Both the position numbers and the translations under genes were made by a program. Positions 25,573-34,928 of a DNA stretch of 64,000 nt are shown here, one piece after another; within the stretch, counting starts at the first letter, position 1, and each line of letters begins with the position of its first letter. Origin of the DNA: Turneriella sp. (lineage in GTDB: Bacteria > Spirochaetota > Leptospiria > Turneriellales > Turneriellaceae); the NCBI GenBank assembly GCA_019186965.1, contig JABARV010000018.1:62001-126000 (forward strand), in the 5' to 3' direction. Under the pieces are notes generated by a model. That model saw nothing but the letters and a program-made list of their open reading frames with translations, made no database searches and had not been told where the DNA came from.

Positions 25573-26066
25573 TATTTTGTCTTATTTCCTTGCTTGTTTT
25601 TTTTGGGCGCTTTTACAACAGAATCGTCTTCTTTATCGCCGTCAAAAATAAATTTTCCGATGAGCTCTTCTAAATCCACAACCGATTCGGTTTCATCTAT
25701 TTCTTCGCCAGCTTTAAGCATTAGATCATCTGCTCCCGGAGTTATCTTAACAAATTTTTCTCCAATTAGCCCCCGCGTACGTATAGAGGCTATAGAGTCG
25801 GCGGGAATTAAAACATTGGGTTTTAAGCGTAGCGTCAGTCGTGCTTTATTGTTCTTAAGTTCAATTGTTGTGGCGTTGCCTACTTCGACTCCCGCTATTT
25901 CGACAACGGCCCCTGCTTTAAGCCCCGATGTAGAAACAAAATTTGCGTAAAGCGTATAACGCCTATCTCCAAAAATGCTCAGTCCCCCTAAAGAAAGGGC
26001 AATGTACGCAAAACAAAAAAGGCCAAACAAAATAAAAACGCCTGTATAAAATTCAATTTTCCTCAT
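25572..26066 (-). CDS. mlaD: MlaD family outer-membrane lipid transport substrate-binding protein
   Basis: A 164-residue protein with one N-terminal membrane anchor (FYTGVFILFGLFCFAYIALSLGGL) and a single MCE domain (YTLYANFVSTSGLKAGAVVEIAGVEVGNATTIEL, then IPADSIASIRTRGLIGEKFVKITPG). In E. coli MlaD forms a periplasmic hexameric ring on the MlaFE transporter and passes phospholipids between membranes. The ATG at 26066 is used; upstream in-frame codons fall inside mlaF. The C-terminal tail is charged and Lys-rich. It follows mlaF with one base between stop and start. Confidence 0.92.
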   Translation of the reverse strand: MRKIEFYTGVFILFGLFCFAYIALSLGGLSIFGDRRYTLYANFVSTSGLKAGAVVEIAGVEVGNATTIELKNNKARLTLRLKPNVLIPADSIASIRTRGLIGEKFVKITPGADDLMLKAGEEIDETESVVDLEELIGKFIFDGDKEDDSVVKAPKKNKQGNKTK

Positions 26067-26067
26067 A

Positions 26068-26811
26068 TTACCTCTTCTTTGTATTTTTGGTCTTGAGCAT
26101 ACGCTCAAGCCATCCGCGTGCTTTTTTTACGTCTTTGGGATTTACTACGGTTTCTATTTTTCCTTCGTTGAGAACGGCAATCCGATCACCTACCCGAAAA
26201 ATACGCGGGATGTCGTGGCTTACAATAAGCGCGGTATAGTTGAGCCGGTGTTGCGTATCGATAAATAGGTCGTATATATTTTCGCTTGTTTCGGGATCAA
26301 GCCCTGTTGTCGGTTCGTCGAAAAGCACAATTTGTGGGTTAAGCTGCAACGCCCGTGCCAAAGCCACGCGCCGCTGCATTCCGCCAGAAAGCTCCGAAGG
26401 CATTTTATACCTATCCTCTGCTAAATTCATTTCGCCTAAATAGTGCATTACCTGCTCTTCAATTTCGGCGGCGGATTTATTTGTTTTCTCAACCAAAGGC
26501 AAAGCGACGTTTTCAAAAACGGTCATCGAGTCGAAAAGAGCAGCGCCTTGAAACACGACCCCATAGTGCGAACGTACGGCACGCATTTCCCTTTCGCGCA
26601 AATTGAGGATACTTTTACCCTCGACAAGCACATCGCCTTTGTCGGGTTTAAGGAAGCCTAAAATATATTTAAGCATCACGCTTTTACCCGCGCCGCTGGA
26701 ACCTACAACAATGGTAGTTTTACCCCGCTCTATAGCAAGCGAAAGGTTTTCGTGCACGGTATTTCCGCCTAAAGTTTTAGATATATTTTTAAGTTCGATA
26801 ACGTTTTTCAT
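26068..26811 (-). CDS. mlaF: MlaF family ABC transporter ATP-binding protein
   Basis: A 247-residue ABC ATPase energising the MlaFEDB-type phospholipid transporter. Walker A is VGSSGAGKSVMLKYILG, the Q-loop is YGVVFQGAALFDSMTVFENV, the signature is LSGGMQRRVALARAL, and Walker B is IVLFDEPTTGLDPETS, with the H-loop VSHD. It lies between mlaE and mlaD with no gap larger than one base, so the three genes form one unit. mlaC and mlaB homologues are not next to it; the STAS gene at 33542 is a distant candidate for an MlaB-like role, but not a strong one. Confidence 0.94.
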   Translation of the reverse strand: MKNVIELKNISKTLGGNTVHENLSLAIERGKTTIVVGSSGAGKSVMLKYILGFLKPDKGDVLVEGKSILNLREREMRAVRSHYGVVFQGAALFDSMTVFENVALPLVEKTNKSAAEIEEQVMHYLGEMNLAEDRYKMPSELSGGMQRRVALARALQLNPQIVLFDEPTTGLDPETSENIYDLFIDTQHRLNYTALIVSHDIPRIFRVGDRIAVLNEGKIETVVNPKDVKKARGWLERMLKTKNTKKR

Positions 26812-27573
26812 TTAAATAAGGACAGCCGTTAAAAGATAATCGAGGATTAAAACCCCCACCGATGCGATTACAACCGCTTGCGTCGTTGCATTAGAGAGCG
26901 CTAAGGCTCCCCTTCCTTTGGCGCTTGCATTTTGGTGTACGTAAAGCCCTTTGTACGCACACACGGTAACAATATAAACTGCAAAAACAAGCCCTTTAAT
27001 GAGAGCCATCCGTATTGTCGCCACATCGGTAACATCACGCATACTGTGGTAGTAATCGCCCACGGAAACACCAAGGATAAGCGAACCCGATACATACCCA
27101 CCTAAAATTCCGCTCACTGTAAAAACAGCAATCAAAAGCGGAATTGCAATGAGCGCAGCGACAAGCTTAGGAGAGACTAAAAAATTATAAACATCAATCG
27201 CAAGGCATTCTAAAGCTTCAATCTGTTCAGAAATTCGCATCACGCCAAGCTCTGCGCAAAGAGCACTTCCCGCCCGCCCAATAATGAGAAGCGCTGTAAG
27301 CACGGGGGCAAGTTCGGCCAAAAGGCTTTTTTGGATAAGCGAACCCAAAAAACCATCGGCACCAAAACGTTTTAGTGTATAGTACCCTTGGAGCCCCAAC
27401 ACCATGCCTGTAAAAAAACCCGTAAAAAGAATAATCGCAACCGACTGCCAGCCAATCGAGTAGATTTCAAGTGTTATTTTACGGGCACGTAACGGCTTTT
27501 GTACAACACCCCGTAGGGTACGTACCAAAAAAACGCCTGACGCGCCAAAATCTTCAATCGCTCTACGTAACAA
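26812..27573 (-). CDS. mlaE: MlaE family ABC transporter permease
   Basis: A 253-residue inner-membrane permease. Characteristic segments are GWQSVAIILFTGFFTGMVLGLQGYYTLKRFGA, then LLAELAPVLTALLIIGRAGSALCAELGVMRISEQIEALE, the coupling helix that touches the ATPase, then several transmembrane helices and AVYIVTVCAYKGLYV. Translation appears to begin at TTG (27573); an in-frame stop lies a few codons upstream and no ATG follows for a long way. There is no good Shine-Dalgarno before it. It is the first gene of the 27573-19769 operon and is divergent from the gene at 27658. Confidence 0.92.
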   Translation of the reverse strand: MLRRAIEDFGASGVFLVRTLRGVVQKPLRARKITLEIYSIGWQSVAIILFTGFFTGMVLGLQGYYTLKRFGADGFLGSLIQKSLLAELAPVLTALLIIGRAGSALCAELGVMRISEQIEALECLAIDVYNFLVSPKLVAALIAIPLLIAVFTVSGILGGYVSGSLILGVSVGDYYHSMRDVTDVATIRMALIKGLVFAVYIVTVCAYKGLYVHQNASAKGRGALALSNATTQAVVIASVGVLILDYLLTAVLI

Positions 27574-27657
27574 GTGGGGTATTGGCTTATTTTAAAGAGG
27601 CGGCGAAAAGCCTAAATTTAATTGTCACTGCCATAACAGCATGGGGAATAGCCTTAC

Positions 27658-28341
27658 ATGTCGACCGGCGAAATTCGTGCGTCTAATATTTTGCGCATTG
27701 GTACAAGTTATTTGGGAGAACTCGAAGAAAAAGTTAAAGCGTTACGTACAATTAACCTTAACGTAAAAAAACGCCGTTTCCTTATAAGCCGCGAAGATAT
27801 CACTCTCCCCAACGGCGAAGTATTACTTGCAAAAGGAAGCGATATCGATATCTCCAAAGTAATGCTTTTAAGAAGGCACTTTAAAGCAGACCACCTCGTC
27901 AAAACCTTCCAACCCGACGAGGGAATTGTCCTTGTTTCCGACATGAGTACGCCGGTTGGAATCCAATTTTCGATGGATTTGGTCACCCAAGTAATGAACA
28001 TTGGCGGCGGGGCGTACGAAGCGTTTATCGACCGTGTCGACTCGTTCAAAGAATTTGCCGCCCTTTATAACAAAGCGCTATTTCCCAAATTAGCAATTAT
28101 TGGGTATATTCCCATGCAAGTCGAGCGCGTTAAAGAAGAGCTTGCTTTTTACCAACTTATTGCGCGTACCGACCCCTACATCCGCATGCTCGAAATTTTG
28201 CATACAGCAATTAAACCGCAACCGATTATCCCCCGTATACGTAACCTCACAATTAGCCCCGAAGACAAAGACTCGTGGAAACGGTTTATCCTCGAAATTA
28301 TTGCCGAATACACAAAAGGGTATTCCATCGAGCAGCGATAA
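27658..28341 (+). CDS. Conserved-looking cytosolic protein of unknown function
   Basis: A 227-residue protein I do not recognise. It has no signal peptide or membrane segment. The N-terminal part holds a short beta-type unit (RRFLISREDITLPNGEVLLAKGSDIDISKVMLLRRH) of the kind placed before HD-GYP domains and in PilZ-adjacent proteins, and the C-terminal part is helical (EAFIDRVDSFKEFAALYNK, EELAFYQLIARTDPYIRMLEIL). No catalytic motif can be pointed to. It is divergent from mlaE across 84 bp and is followed after 58 bp by an exported TPR protein. Confidence 0.7.
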   Translation: MSTGEIRASNILRIGTSYLGELEEKVKALRTINLNVKKRRFLISREDITLPNGEVLLAKGSDIDISKVMLLRRHFKADHLVKTFQPDEGIVLVSDMSTPVGIQFSMDLVTQVMNIGGGAYEAFIDRVDSFKEFAALYNKALFPKLAIIGYIPMQVERVKEELAFYQLIARTDPYIRMLEILHTAIKPQPIIPRIRNLTISPEDKDSWKRFILEIIAEYTKGYSIEQR

Positions 28342-28399
28342 ACTTGGGATTGTAAAAAAGACGCAAATTCTCCTTACTTTTGCCGACGCATAAAGTAGG

Positions 28400-29071
28400 A
28401 TGTTTCGTGTAGCCTCCTTAATTTTCTGTACTCTAAGTCTTTTTGCTCCACTTAACGCAGCAAAAAACAATGGAGGCGAAGCCCTACTGGCGTTTAAAAA
28501 AGGGTTGGAATACCACAACCAAAAAAACTATCCCGTCGCCGCCCAATTTTACCGCAAGGCGCTACTTTTAGACGGCGCTTTAGTTTCTGCTGCAATCAAT
28601 TTAGCGATTACGTACGAAAAGCTCAACGAAACAAATGCTGCACGGCAGATGTACAACGAGGCTGTACGCATTGCCCCTAAATCTTTTTATGCACTCTACA
28701 ACCGCGCACAGTTTTTTCAAAAACAGGGTGAATTGGATAAAGCGCAGAGTGATTACGCATCTGCAATTGGCCTTAGGCCTGAAGACGCTTCGCTCTACAT
28801 AAACCTTGCCGCGCTTGAGATAAAACTTTTTGAAAACACGCACAAAATTTCTTTTTTAAACGCGGCAGAAAACAACCTAAAAATCGCTGCGAAACTTAAA
28901 ACAGAAAGCGCTGCATTTTATTTTAACAAAGCGCGTCTCTTGGAATTAAAAAACTCCCGCGCCCTCGCACGCAGCTACTACGAAGAAGCAATGCGCCGCT
29001 ATACAATTGGTAGCCTCGAATACAAAATTTGTGCCAGCCAAAGTATACGTTTAGGAAAACAGCTAGAATAA
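28400..29071 (+). CDS. Exported tetratricopeptide-repeat protein
   Basis: A 223-residue protein with a signal peptide (FRVASLIFCTLSLFAPLNAA). Three or more TPR units follow: ALLAFKKGLEYHNQKNYPVAAQFYRKAL, VSAAINLAITYEKLNETNAARQMYNEAVRIAP, YALYNRAQFFQKQGELDKAQSDYASAIGLRPED, then a degenerate pair. TPR solenoids mediate protein contacts; this one would work in the periplasm. The PASTA-domain gene begins 45 bp downstream, so the two are probably expressed together. Confidence 0.85.
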   Translation: MFRVASLIFCTLSLFAPLNAAKNNGGEALLAFKKGLEYHNQKNYPVAAQFYRKALLLDGALVSAAINLAITYEKLNETNAARQMYNEAVRIAPKSFYALYNRAQFFQKQGELDKAQSDYASAIGLRPEDASLYINLAALEIKLFENTHKISFLNAAENNLKIAAKLKTESAAFYFNKARLLELKNSRALARSYYEEAMRRYTIGSLEYKICASQSIRLGKQLE

Positions 29072-29116
29072 CCAAAAATCTTTACACGCTGATTTAAACG
29101 CCCGAACAAACCGTAA

Positions 29117-30265
29117 ATGGTTGAAAATGAAGCGCCGGCAAATGCTGCGGTACCAAAATTACTTTTTGTAAAGCATTTGTCGAAAATCGCCCTTTTTTAT
29201 TTTATTGGCCTTTCTATCTTTTTTATTTCTGGATTTTTAGTTTTTAAAATACTTTTTGCCGATACCGAAAAAGCAATTGTTCCCGATGTTGTTGGTCGTC
29301 TTTTTCTAGGCGAACACAACAAACTGCGCGACGATTTCAAGGTGGAGCTAAAAGCGGCATACCTTTTAGAATACCCTTACGGCTATATTCTTGCACAAGA
29401 TTTATCCCCCGGAAAAACGGTAGATAAAAATACAAAATTGGAATTGCTTGTAAATTTATCCGACGCTGTTGTACAAGTTCCCAAGCTTGTTGGCCTTTCC
29501 GAAGCGCTCGTCGACGGCTCCATACAAAGTTTACCCGTCGGAGGAAGGGTCTTTTCTTTGCGTAAAGGCATTGCCACCTACGTACCATCGGCGCAACCTA
29601 AACGCGAAGTGTTGTCGCAGTTTCCCCCCGCAGGAACACCTGTTTTGCCTAACACTCCTATTTCTCTTCTTATTTCCGACGGCCCTCAAATACCTCCACA
29701 GGCTTCGTTGCAGCAAAAAATTGAAAAAGGAACTCCCGTTGCAATTGCTCTTGGCGCGGCATACTACCTTAAAATTCCCGCTACAATTAAGCTTACAAAA
29801 ACAGAAAAAGCCGACGAAAACGCTAAATTGCTTGCCGACGCAAAGTTTTCTAAAGATACTGTCGAGTTAGAAATTGGAGAATTTACCGAAGTTTTACAAA
29901 AAGGGAAATCACCTCTTGGATTAAAAGAGCTACCCTATACGCAACTTTTTGTTCCAGCAAAAAAATGGGGAGATGAAGGCGCAACCCTTACAATTGCGCG
30001 TAAGGAAAAAATACTTGGTGACGATGGTTCCCCGTACAGTGAATATTACTTTGTTAAAAATACATCCGCACTACCTATATTTAGGCAGCGCGACGATACG
30101 TTCGATGTATTCCACGACCACTACGTTTTTAATTCCGTAAAACCCGTTGCTAAAGAACAAGAGCAGGTAAAAACAATTGTCGGTGCAACTTCTTCCCAAG
30201 CGCCAATTGCCGAAAAGCCACGCACACCCGATAAATCTGTGCGCCTTACCGCTCGGACACTATAG
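29117..30265 (+). CDS. Single-pass membrane protein with two PASTA domains, no kinase domain
   Basis: A 382-residue protein. One transmembrane segment (IALFYFIGLSIFFISGFLVFKILF) is preceded by a short cytosolic N-terminus. PASTA-like units follow: VPDVVGRLFLGEHNKLRDDFKVELKAA...DLSPGKTVDKNTKLELLVNLS and VPKLVGLSEALVDGSIQSL...SQFPPAGTPVLPNTPISLLISDGP. The rest is extended and beta-rich (to YYFVKNTSALPIFRQRDDTFDVFHDHYVF). PASTA domains bind peptidoglycan or muropeptides in Ser/Thr kinases and PBPs; here the sensor half occurs alone, so it may recruit another protein to the wall. The rpe ATG directly follows its stop. Confidence 0.85.
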   Translation: MVENEAPANAAVPKLLFVKHLSKIALFYFIGLSIFFISGFLVFKILFADTEKAIVPDVVGRLFLGEHNKLRDDFKVELKAAYLLEYPYGYILAQDLSPGKTVDKNTKLELLVNLSDAVVQVPKLVGLSEALVDGSIQSLPVGGRVFSLRKGIATYVPSAQPKREVLSQFPPAGTPVLPNTPISLLISDGPQIPPQASLQQKIEKGTPVAIALGAAYYLKIPATIKLTKTEKADENAKLLADAKFSKDTVELEIGEFTEVLQKGKSPLGLKELPYTQLFVPAKKWGDEGATLTIARKEKILGDDGSPYSEYYFVKNTSALPIFRQRDDTFDVFHDHYVFNSVKPVAKEQEQVKTIVGATSSQAPIAEKPRTPDKSVRLTARTL

Positions 30266-30921
<656 letters not shown>

Positions 30922-30925
<4 letters not shown>

Positions 30926-31389
30926 AAAAAATTTATCTAACTATTTTCGTAATCGCCTTTTTAGTGTCTTGCAAAAAATCAAGTGTCTTCACCGAAATTA
31001 ACGCCAGCTTTAAAAGTTTAGACGACGTATTTGTCGAAGAATTTAAAAATGAAAAACGGAATGTTGAAAAAAATACCGAAGCAAATTTCGGCGCACACGA
31101 AGCAAAGACAGGCCGCTATGGTACTTTAGTCGTTTTAGACGTCTGGGAATTTGCAAGCGAGAGTGAAAGCAAACAACACTACGAAGCTTTAACTAATGAA
31201 GAAAAAAATAATACTCCCCGCGAGTACGACCAAACTAAGTCGAATGAATACCGCTACCAATTTATCCGTGGAAGCGGTGTCGCGGGAGAAATTTTTACAA
31301 TAAAAAAATTACTGTTCCGTATCTTAGGCGAAAACAAAGACACTATCCGCGAATACTTGATTGCATCTAAACTTGCCAATATACGTTAA
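30922..31389 (+). CDS. Small lipoprotein of unknown function
   Basis: A 155-residue lipoprotein: MKKIYLTIFVIAFLVSC is a typical signal with Cys at residue 17. The mature protein is polar, Lys/Glu/Asn-rich, with a short alpha/beta pattern (RYGTLVVLDVWEFASESESKQHYEAL, YRYQFIRGSGVAGEIFTIKKLLFRILGE) that recalls small ferredoxin-like domains but matches no family I know. It overlaps rpe by ATGA, and mqnD begins with the base after its stop. Confidence 0.78.
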
Positions 31390-32193
31390 GTGCGCCAAAC
31401 CAACGGGATAAATTTAATTGCCATTTCCCCCTGCCCCAACGACACCTTTGCTTTCTATAATATTATCCATAAAGGAAACTACACCGTCGATTTTCTCGAT
31501 ATAGAAGAACTTAACCAAGCGCTGCTAAACGAAAAATATAGCATCGCAAAAGGTTCTTTTGCAATTATGGAAAAAATTAAGCAGAACTACCGAGTTTTAT
31601 CCGCAGGCTCTGCAATAGGTAAAGGAGTTGGCCCCGTTCTCGTGGGAAAAATTGCACACGGCGCACGCATTGCCCTTCCCGGAATAAACACGACTGCACA
31701 CAAACTTTTCCAATTTTGGGAAAAAAGGCAGCGCTTTAAAAATTTAAACCTTACCCAAATGCCTTTTTATGAAATGCTTCCTGCCCTTAAAAAAAATACA
31801 GCCGACGCTGCAGTACTTATACACGAAGGGCGTTTTGTATACAAAAACGCAGGACTTACACTTATAGAAGACTTGGGCGCGTTTTGGGAAAAAGAAACCC
31901 GGCAAATGATACCACTGGGTTGTATTTACGTACACAAAACTATAGACCAAGGCGCGGAAAATAATTTTCTAAAAGCGCTACAAGAAAGCATCCAAAAAAG
32001 CCAAGAGGCGTACAAAAATCAATCCGCCTTGTTTAAAAATTCTATTTTACCCTACATGCAAAAAATGGCGCAAGAAAAGGACGATAAAGTTGTCGTAGCG
32101 CACGTCGACACGTACGTAACCGAAGATACGTATTTTCTTTCACAAAATGCTCGCCAGTCAATCGAAACTTTTCGCGCTGTGTGCTTAAATTAA
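31390..32193 (+). CDS. mqnD: 1,4-dihydroxy-6-naphthoate synthase (futalosine pathway)
   Basis: A 267-residue protein starting at GTG directly after the preceding stop. The N-terminal ISPCPNDTFAFYNI motif is diagnostic for MqnD, and IEELNQALLNEKYSIAKGSFAIM, LSAGSAIGKGVGPVLVGK and ADAAVLIHEGRFVYK with the catalytic His agree. The enzyme converts cyclic dehypoxanthinylfutalosine to 1,4-dihydroxy-6-naphthoate in menaquinone synthesis by the futalosine route. Fold is a periplasmic-binding-protein type, cytosolic here. No other mqn gene lies in the window; the nuoH at 36841 would use the menaquinone. Confidence 0.92.
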   Translation: MRQTNGINLIAISPCPNDTFAFYNIIHKGNYTVDFLDIEELNQALLNEKYSIAKGSFAIMEKIKQNYRVLSAGSAIGKGVGPVLVGKIAHGARIALPGINTTAHKLFQFWEKRQRFKNLNLTQMPFYEMLPALKKNTADAAVLIHEGRFVYKNAGLTLIEDLGAFWEKETRQMIPLGCIYVHKTIDQGAENNFLKALQESIQKSQEAYKNQSALFKNSILPYMQKMAQEKDDKVVVAHVDTYVTEDTYFLSQNARQSIETFRAVCLN

Positions 32194-32247
32194 AAAACAA
32201 TAAAAAATGCAACCTTAACAGGAAATAAGCATCTAAGGAGAAAGGAT

Positions 32248-32667
32248 ATGGAGACGGAGCAACTCAAAAATATTACGCAACTGCTCGCAGAAATTAAATC
32301 GGCGGTACTTAAAAACGGCCAGTTTCCCTCTAGTACAGCGGATATTATTCTTGCGATTGTGCCTATGGTCGCCGTTGTTTTTGGATCGGTTTTACTTTTT
32401 TTTCTCATTCTTTACAACTACCGTATACGCCGCGAAAAAATTCGGCAGCAGCTTCCCACCGAAAGTGCGCTCGACCACTTACGTTTTATTAGCCTTTTAG
32501 CGGGTTGCCTTAGCTTCTTTGCTGGAATTCCACTAACGCTCTTTTTTGTTTTTACAAACCCCGCTAACCCAGGAATTTTAGGCGGCCTCATTCCTTTTTC
32601 GGCAGGCTTGGGGCTTATCGTCTTTTTTTACCTTTCACAACCAAAGATAGGGGCGCATGTACGGTGA
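32248..32667 (+). CDS. Small membrane protein upstream of ECF sigma factor
   Basis: A 139-residue protein with an amphipathic N-terminus and three likely transmembrane segments (IILAIVPMVAVVFGSVLLFFLILYN, ISLLAGCLSFFAGIPLTLFFVF, LIPFSAGLGLIVFFYLS). Between the first two there is a basic stretch (NYRIRREKIRQQL). It has a good ribosome site (AAGGAGAAAGG). Its last 11 bp contain the start of the ECF sigma gene, so the two are translationally coupled. I do not recognise the family; context suggests a role linked to sigma-factor control or to the envelope condition it senses. Confidence 0.72.
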   Translation: METEQLKNITQLLAEIKSAVLKNGQFPSSTADIILAIVPMVAVVFGSVLLFFLILYNYRIRREKIRQQLPTESALDHLRFISLLAGCLSFFAGIPLTLFFVFTNPANPGILGGLIPFSAGLGLIVFFYLSQPKIGAHVR

Positions 32668-33196
32668 TGGTAACGCTTTGTCGGACAACCATTTCACACC
32701 GCATAACTTCTCCAAAGAAGATTTTGACCGTGAATTTGAAAAGGCCCTCGGCATGATATACTCGATTGGGCTTAAACTCTACCGCGGTAACGAAGAAGAC
32801 GCCGCCGATTTTTCACAATCGCTATACCTTTTCGCGTTAAAAAAAATACAGAAATTTGAAGGCCGCTCTACTTTTTCGACATGGCTTTACCGACTCGCTT
32901 GGAATTTTGGCTTAGAGGATTTACGCCGCAAAAAACGCCTGGTAACAGAAGACATCGCCGATTTCGATATCGCCACAAACGATGCGCACGAACCCGAATT
33001 TTCCGAAACAGAAATCGACGCCTTGCGCCAACAAATTGCAGAGCTTCCCGACATGTATAGGCTGCCCATAATTATGTTTTTTTTCGAGAACATGAGTTAT
33101 TCTGAAATTTCTGCAATTACGCAAATTAAAGAAGGTACGCTCAAGGCAAATGTGCACCGTGCAAAAAATATTTTACGGCAAAACTTGGGGAAATAG
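32657..33196 (+). CDS. ECF-type RNA polymerase sigma factor
   Basis: A 179-residue group-4 sigma factor. Region 2 is visible as NEEDAADFSQSLYLFALKKIQKFEGRSTFSTWLYRLAWNFGLEDLRRKKR, with core-binding and -10 recognition elements, and region 4 as LRQQIAELPDMYRLPIIMFFFENMSYSEISAITQIKEGTLKANVHRAKNILRQNL, a helix-turn-helix for the -35. Regions 1 and 3 are absent as expected. Its flanking small membrane proteins (32248-32667 overlapping, and 33205-33555 after 8 bp) are the natural candidates for its regulator, although neither has a recognised anti-sigma domain. Confidence 0.93.
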   Translation: MYGDGNALSDNHFTPHNFSKEDFDREFEKALGMIYSIGLKLYRGNEEDAADFSQSLYLFALKKIQKFEGRSTFSTWLYRLAWNFGLEDLRRKKRLVTEDIADFDIATNDAHEPEFSETEIDALRQQIAELPDMYRLPIIMFFFENMSYSEISAITQIKEGTLKANVHRAKNILRQNLGK

Positions 33197-33204
33197 GGGG
33201 GAGT

Positions 33205-33555
33205 ATGGAAAAGTACACGTACAACGCAGCGATTACAAAAGCAGTGCAATTAGAATACACCCGTAGCGCTCCCGAAGCGTTACGCCTTAAAATTCGAGCG
33301 CTTATGCACCTACCTTTGGTAAAACCATGGCAGTTTGCCGGAAGTATATTTTTACTATTGGCATCTCCCCTCAGCTTATATTTTTTTGGCCCAAAACTTA
33401 TTTATTCGTCTGGGATGCTACTTATCGTCAATATCGCCGCAGGTAGTATAGCGTTCTTAATTATTTTTGCAGGCGTCGCACACCGTTACTCTGACCCCAA
33501 AAATAAAGCTGATTTTCTAAACAAGTTTGAATCTTTTCGCGCTAAGATTTCTTAA
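33205..33555 (+). CDS. Small two-helix membrane protein, candidate anti-sigma factor
   Basis: A 116-residue protein with a cytosolic N-terminus of about 40 residues (EALRLKIRALMHL) and two membrane helices (WQFAGSIFLLLASPLSLYFFG and MLLIVNIAAGSIAFLIIFAGVA), ending with a short polar tail. A short cytosolic segment followed by membrane helices downstream of an ECF sigma gene is the layout of many membrane anti-sigma factors, but no zinc (HxxxCxxC) motif is present. Function is therefore inferred from position only. GGGGAG precedes the ATG. Its end overlaps the convergent STAS gene by 14 bp. Confidence 0.68.
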   Translation: MEKYTYNAAITKAVQLEYTRSAPEALRLKIRALMHLPLVKPWQFAGSIFLLLASPLSLYFFGPKLIYSSGMLLIVNIAAGSIAFLIIFAGVAHRYSDPKNKADFLNKFESFRAKIS

Positions 33556-33883
33556 TTGTTTTTATCGCCGTTTCGACATCGGTAAAAATTGTAAAATACT
33601 GGTCTGATTTAGTAAGGCGGAACACCATTTCTACAGTAGGTTTAATGCCCGCCAAATACGGATGCCCACCGTAGACCTGCATTTTTTTTTGTACCTGAAA
33701 CAAAACCCCCATTGCAGAAGAATCTAAGTATTCCACCAACGACAAATCGATAATTAAAAAATTTGGCTCGTCGCTCAGCGTTTTAAGGAGTTTTTCCTTA
33801 AGGTCTGGAATAAAGTACATGTGCAGCTGGGCTGCTGTAATGCGCACGCAACGGATACCGTCGGTGTCGACAATCTCCACCAT
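33542..33883 (-). CDS. STAS-domain protein, anti-sigma-factor-antagonist type
   Basis: A 113-residue single-domain STAS protein. The pattern of strand (RCVRITAAQLHMY), helix (IPDLKEKLLKTL), strand (FLIIDLSLVEYLDSSAMGVLFQVQKKM) and final helix is that of SpoIIAA/RsbV-like proteins. The DSS at about residues 53-55 is the usual phosphorylation site, so partner-switching with an anti-sigma kinase is likely. No such kinase is in the window. It is monocistronic; a TATAAT at 33937-33932 on the minus strand is a good -10 without an obvious -35. An MlaB-type role in lipid transport is a less likely alternative. Confidence 0.85.
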   Translation of the reverse strand: MVEIVDTDGIRCVRITAAQLHMYFIPDLKEKLLKTLSDEPNFLIIDLSLVEYLDSSAMGVLFQVQKKMQVYGGHPYLAGIKPTVEMVFRLTKSDQYFTIFTDVETAIKTIKKS

Positions 33884-33982
33884 AAAGGAATCTTTTGACT
33901 CGTGCGCACGGCGTCAATACTTTGAGGCTATATTATAAATCAAAATTGTCCGCGTGAGTCGATTTAGATTATCTTCTTTACT

Positions 33983-34927
33983 ATGAAAGAAAACCACTAC
34001 GACACCATCATCATTGGTTCAGGCCCAGCGGGCTACACCGCCGCCATTTACACAGGGCGTGCAAATTTAAAAACCCTCGTTCTCGAAGGGATTGAACGCG
34101 GCGGGCAACTTATGATAACAAGCGAAGTTGAAAACTATCCAGGTTTTCCCGAAGGAATACAAGGGCCTGAGCTTATGGATAATTTTCGCAACCAAGCGCT
34201 CCGTTTTGGCGCAACGCTTAAATCGGTGCTTGCCGATAAAGCAGAGCTAAAAGGCGCTTCGCCTTTTAAGGTAACAGCAGAAGGTACAACGTACACAGCC
34301 GACAGCGTTATTATCGCAACGGGCGCAACAGCACGCTTTTTAGGAATTCCTTCGGAAGCCACCTACAAAGGGAAAGGGGTCTCTGCATGTGCAACGTGCG
34401 ACGGTTTTTTCTTCCGTGGAAAAGAAGTGGCAGTCGTTGGGGGCGGCGACTCTGCGTTTGAAGAAGCGACGTTTTTAACTAAATTTGCGAGTAAGGTAAC
34501 GTTGCTCCACCGCCGCGATACATTCCGTGCAAGTAAAATTATGGTCGAGCGCGCAGAAAAAAATCCAAAAATCCAAATTAAACCTTTCGTAGAGGTTGCG
34601 GAAATTTACGGGGAAGAAAAAACCGGCACAGTCACAGGGGTTAAGCTTAAAAATACGCAAACAGGCGCCATTGAGGATTTCCCTATACAGGGGCTTTTTA
34701 TTGCAATTGGCCACGAGCCAAATACCAAACTCTTTACAGGCCAGCTTGACCTCGACAAAACAGGATATATAAAGACAACTCCTGGACGCACAGCGACAAA
34801 CATCCCCGGTGTTTTTGCCGCAGGCGATGTGCAAGACGCTACCTACCGCCAAGCAATTACTGCAGCAGGCTCGGGCTGCCAAGCGGCAATTGAAGCAGAA
34901 CGCTACCTCGAATCTAAAGAGCACTAA
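33983..34927 (+). CDS. trxB: Thioredoxin reductase
   Basis: A 314-residue low-molecular-weight thioredoxin-disulfide reductase. FAD-binding GSGPAGYTAAIYTGRA is at the N-terminus, the redox-active ACATCDG at about residues 135-141, NADPH-binding GGGDSAFEEA with LLHRRD, and the C-terminal FAD segment GVFAAGDVQDATYRQAITAAGSGCQAAIEAERYL. It reduces thioredoxin with NADPH in the cytosol. The branched-chain aminotransferase begins one base after its stop. Confidence 0.97.
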   Translation: MKENHYDTIIIGSGPAGYTAAIYTGRANLKTLVLEGIERGGQLMITSEVENYPGFPEGIQGPELMDNFRNQALRFGATLKSVLADKAELKGASPFKVTAEGTTYTADSVIIATGATARFLGIPSEATYKGKGVSACATCDGFFFRGKEVAVVGGGDSAFEEATFLTKFASKVTLLHRRDTFRASKIMVERAEKNPKIQIKPFVEVAEIYGEEKTGTVTGVKLKNTQTGAIEDFPIQGLFIAIGHEPNTKLFTGQLDLDKTGYIKTTPGRTATNIPGVFAAGDVQDATYRQAITAAGSGCQAAIEAERYLESKEH

Positions 34928-34928
34928 T

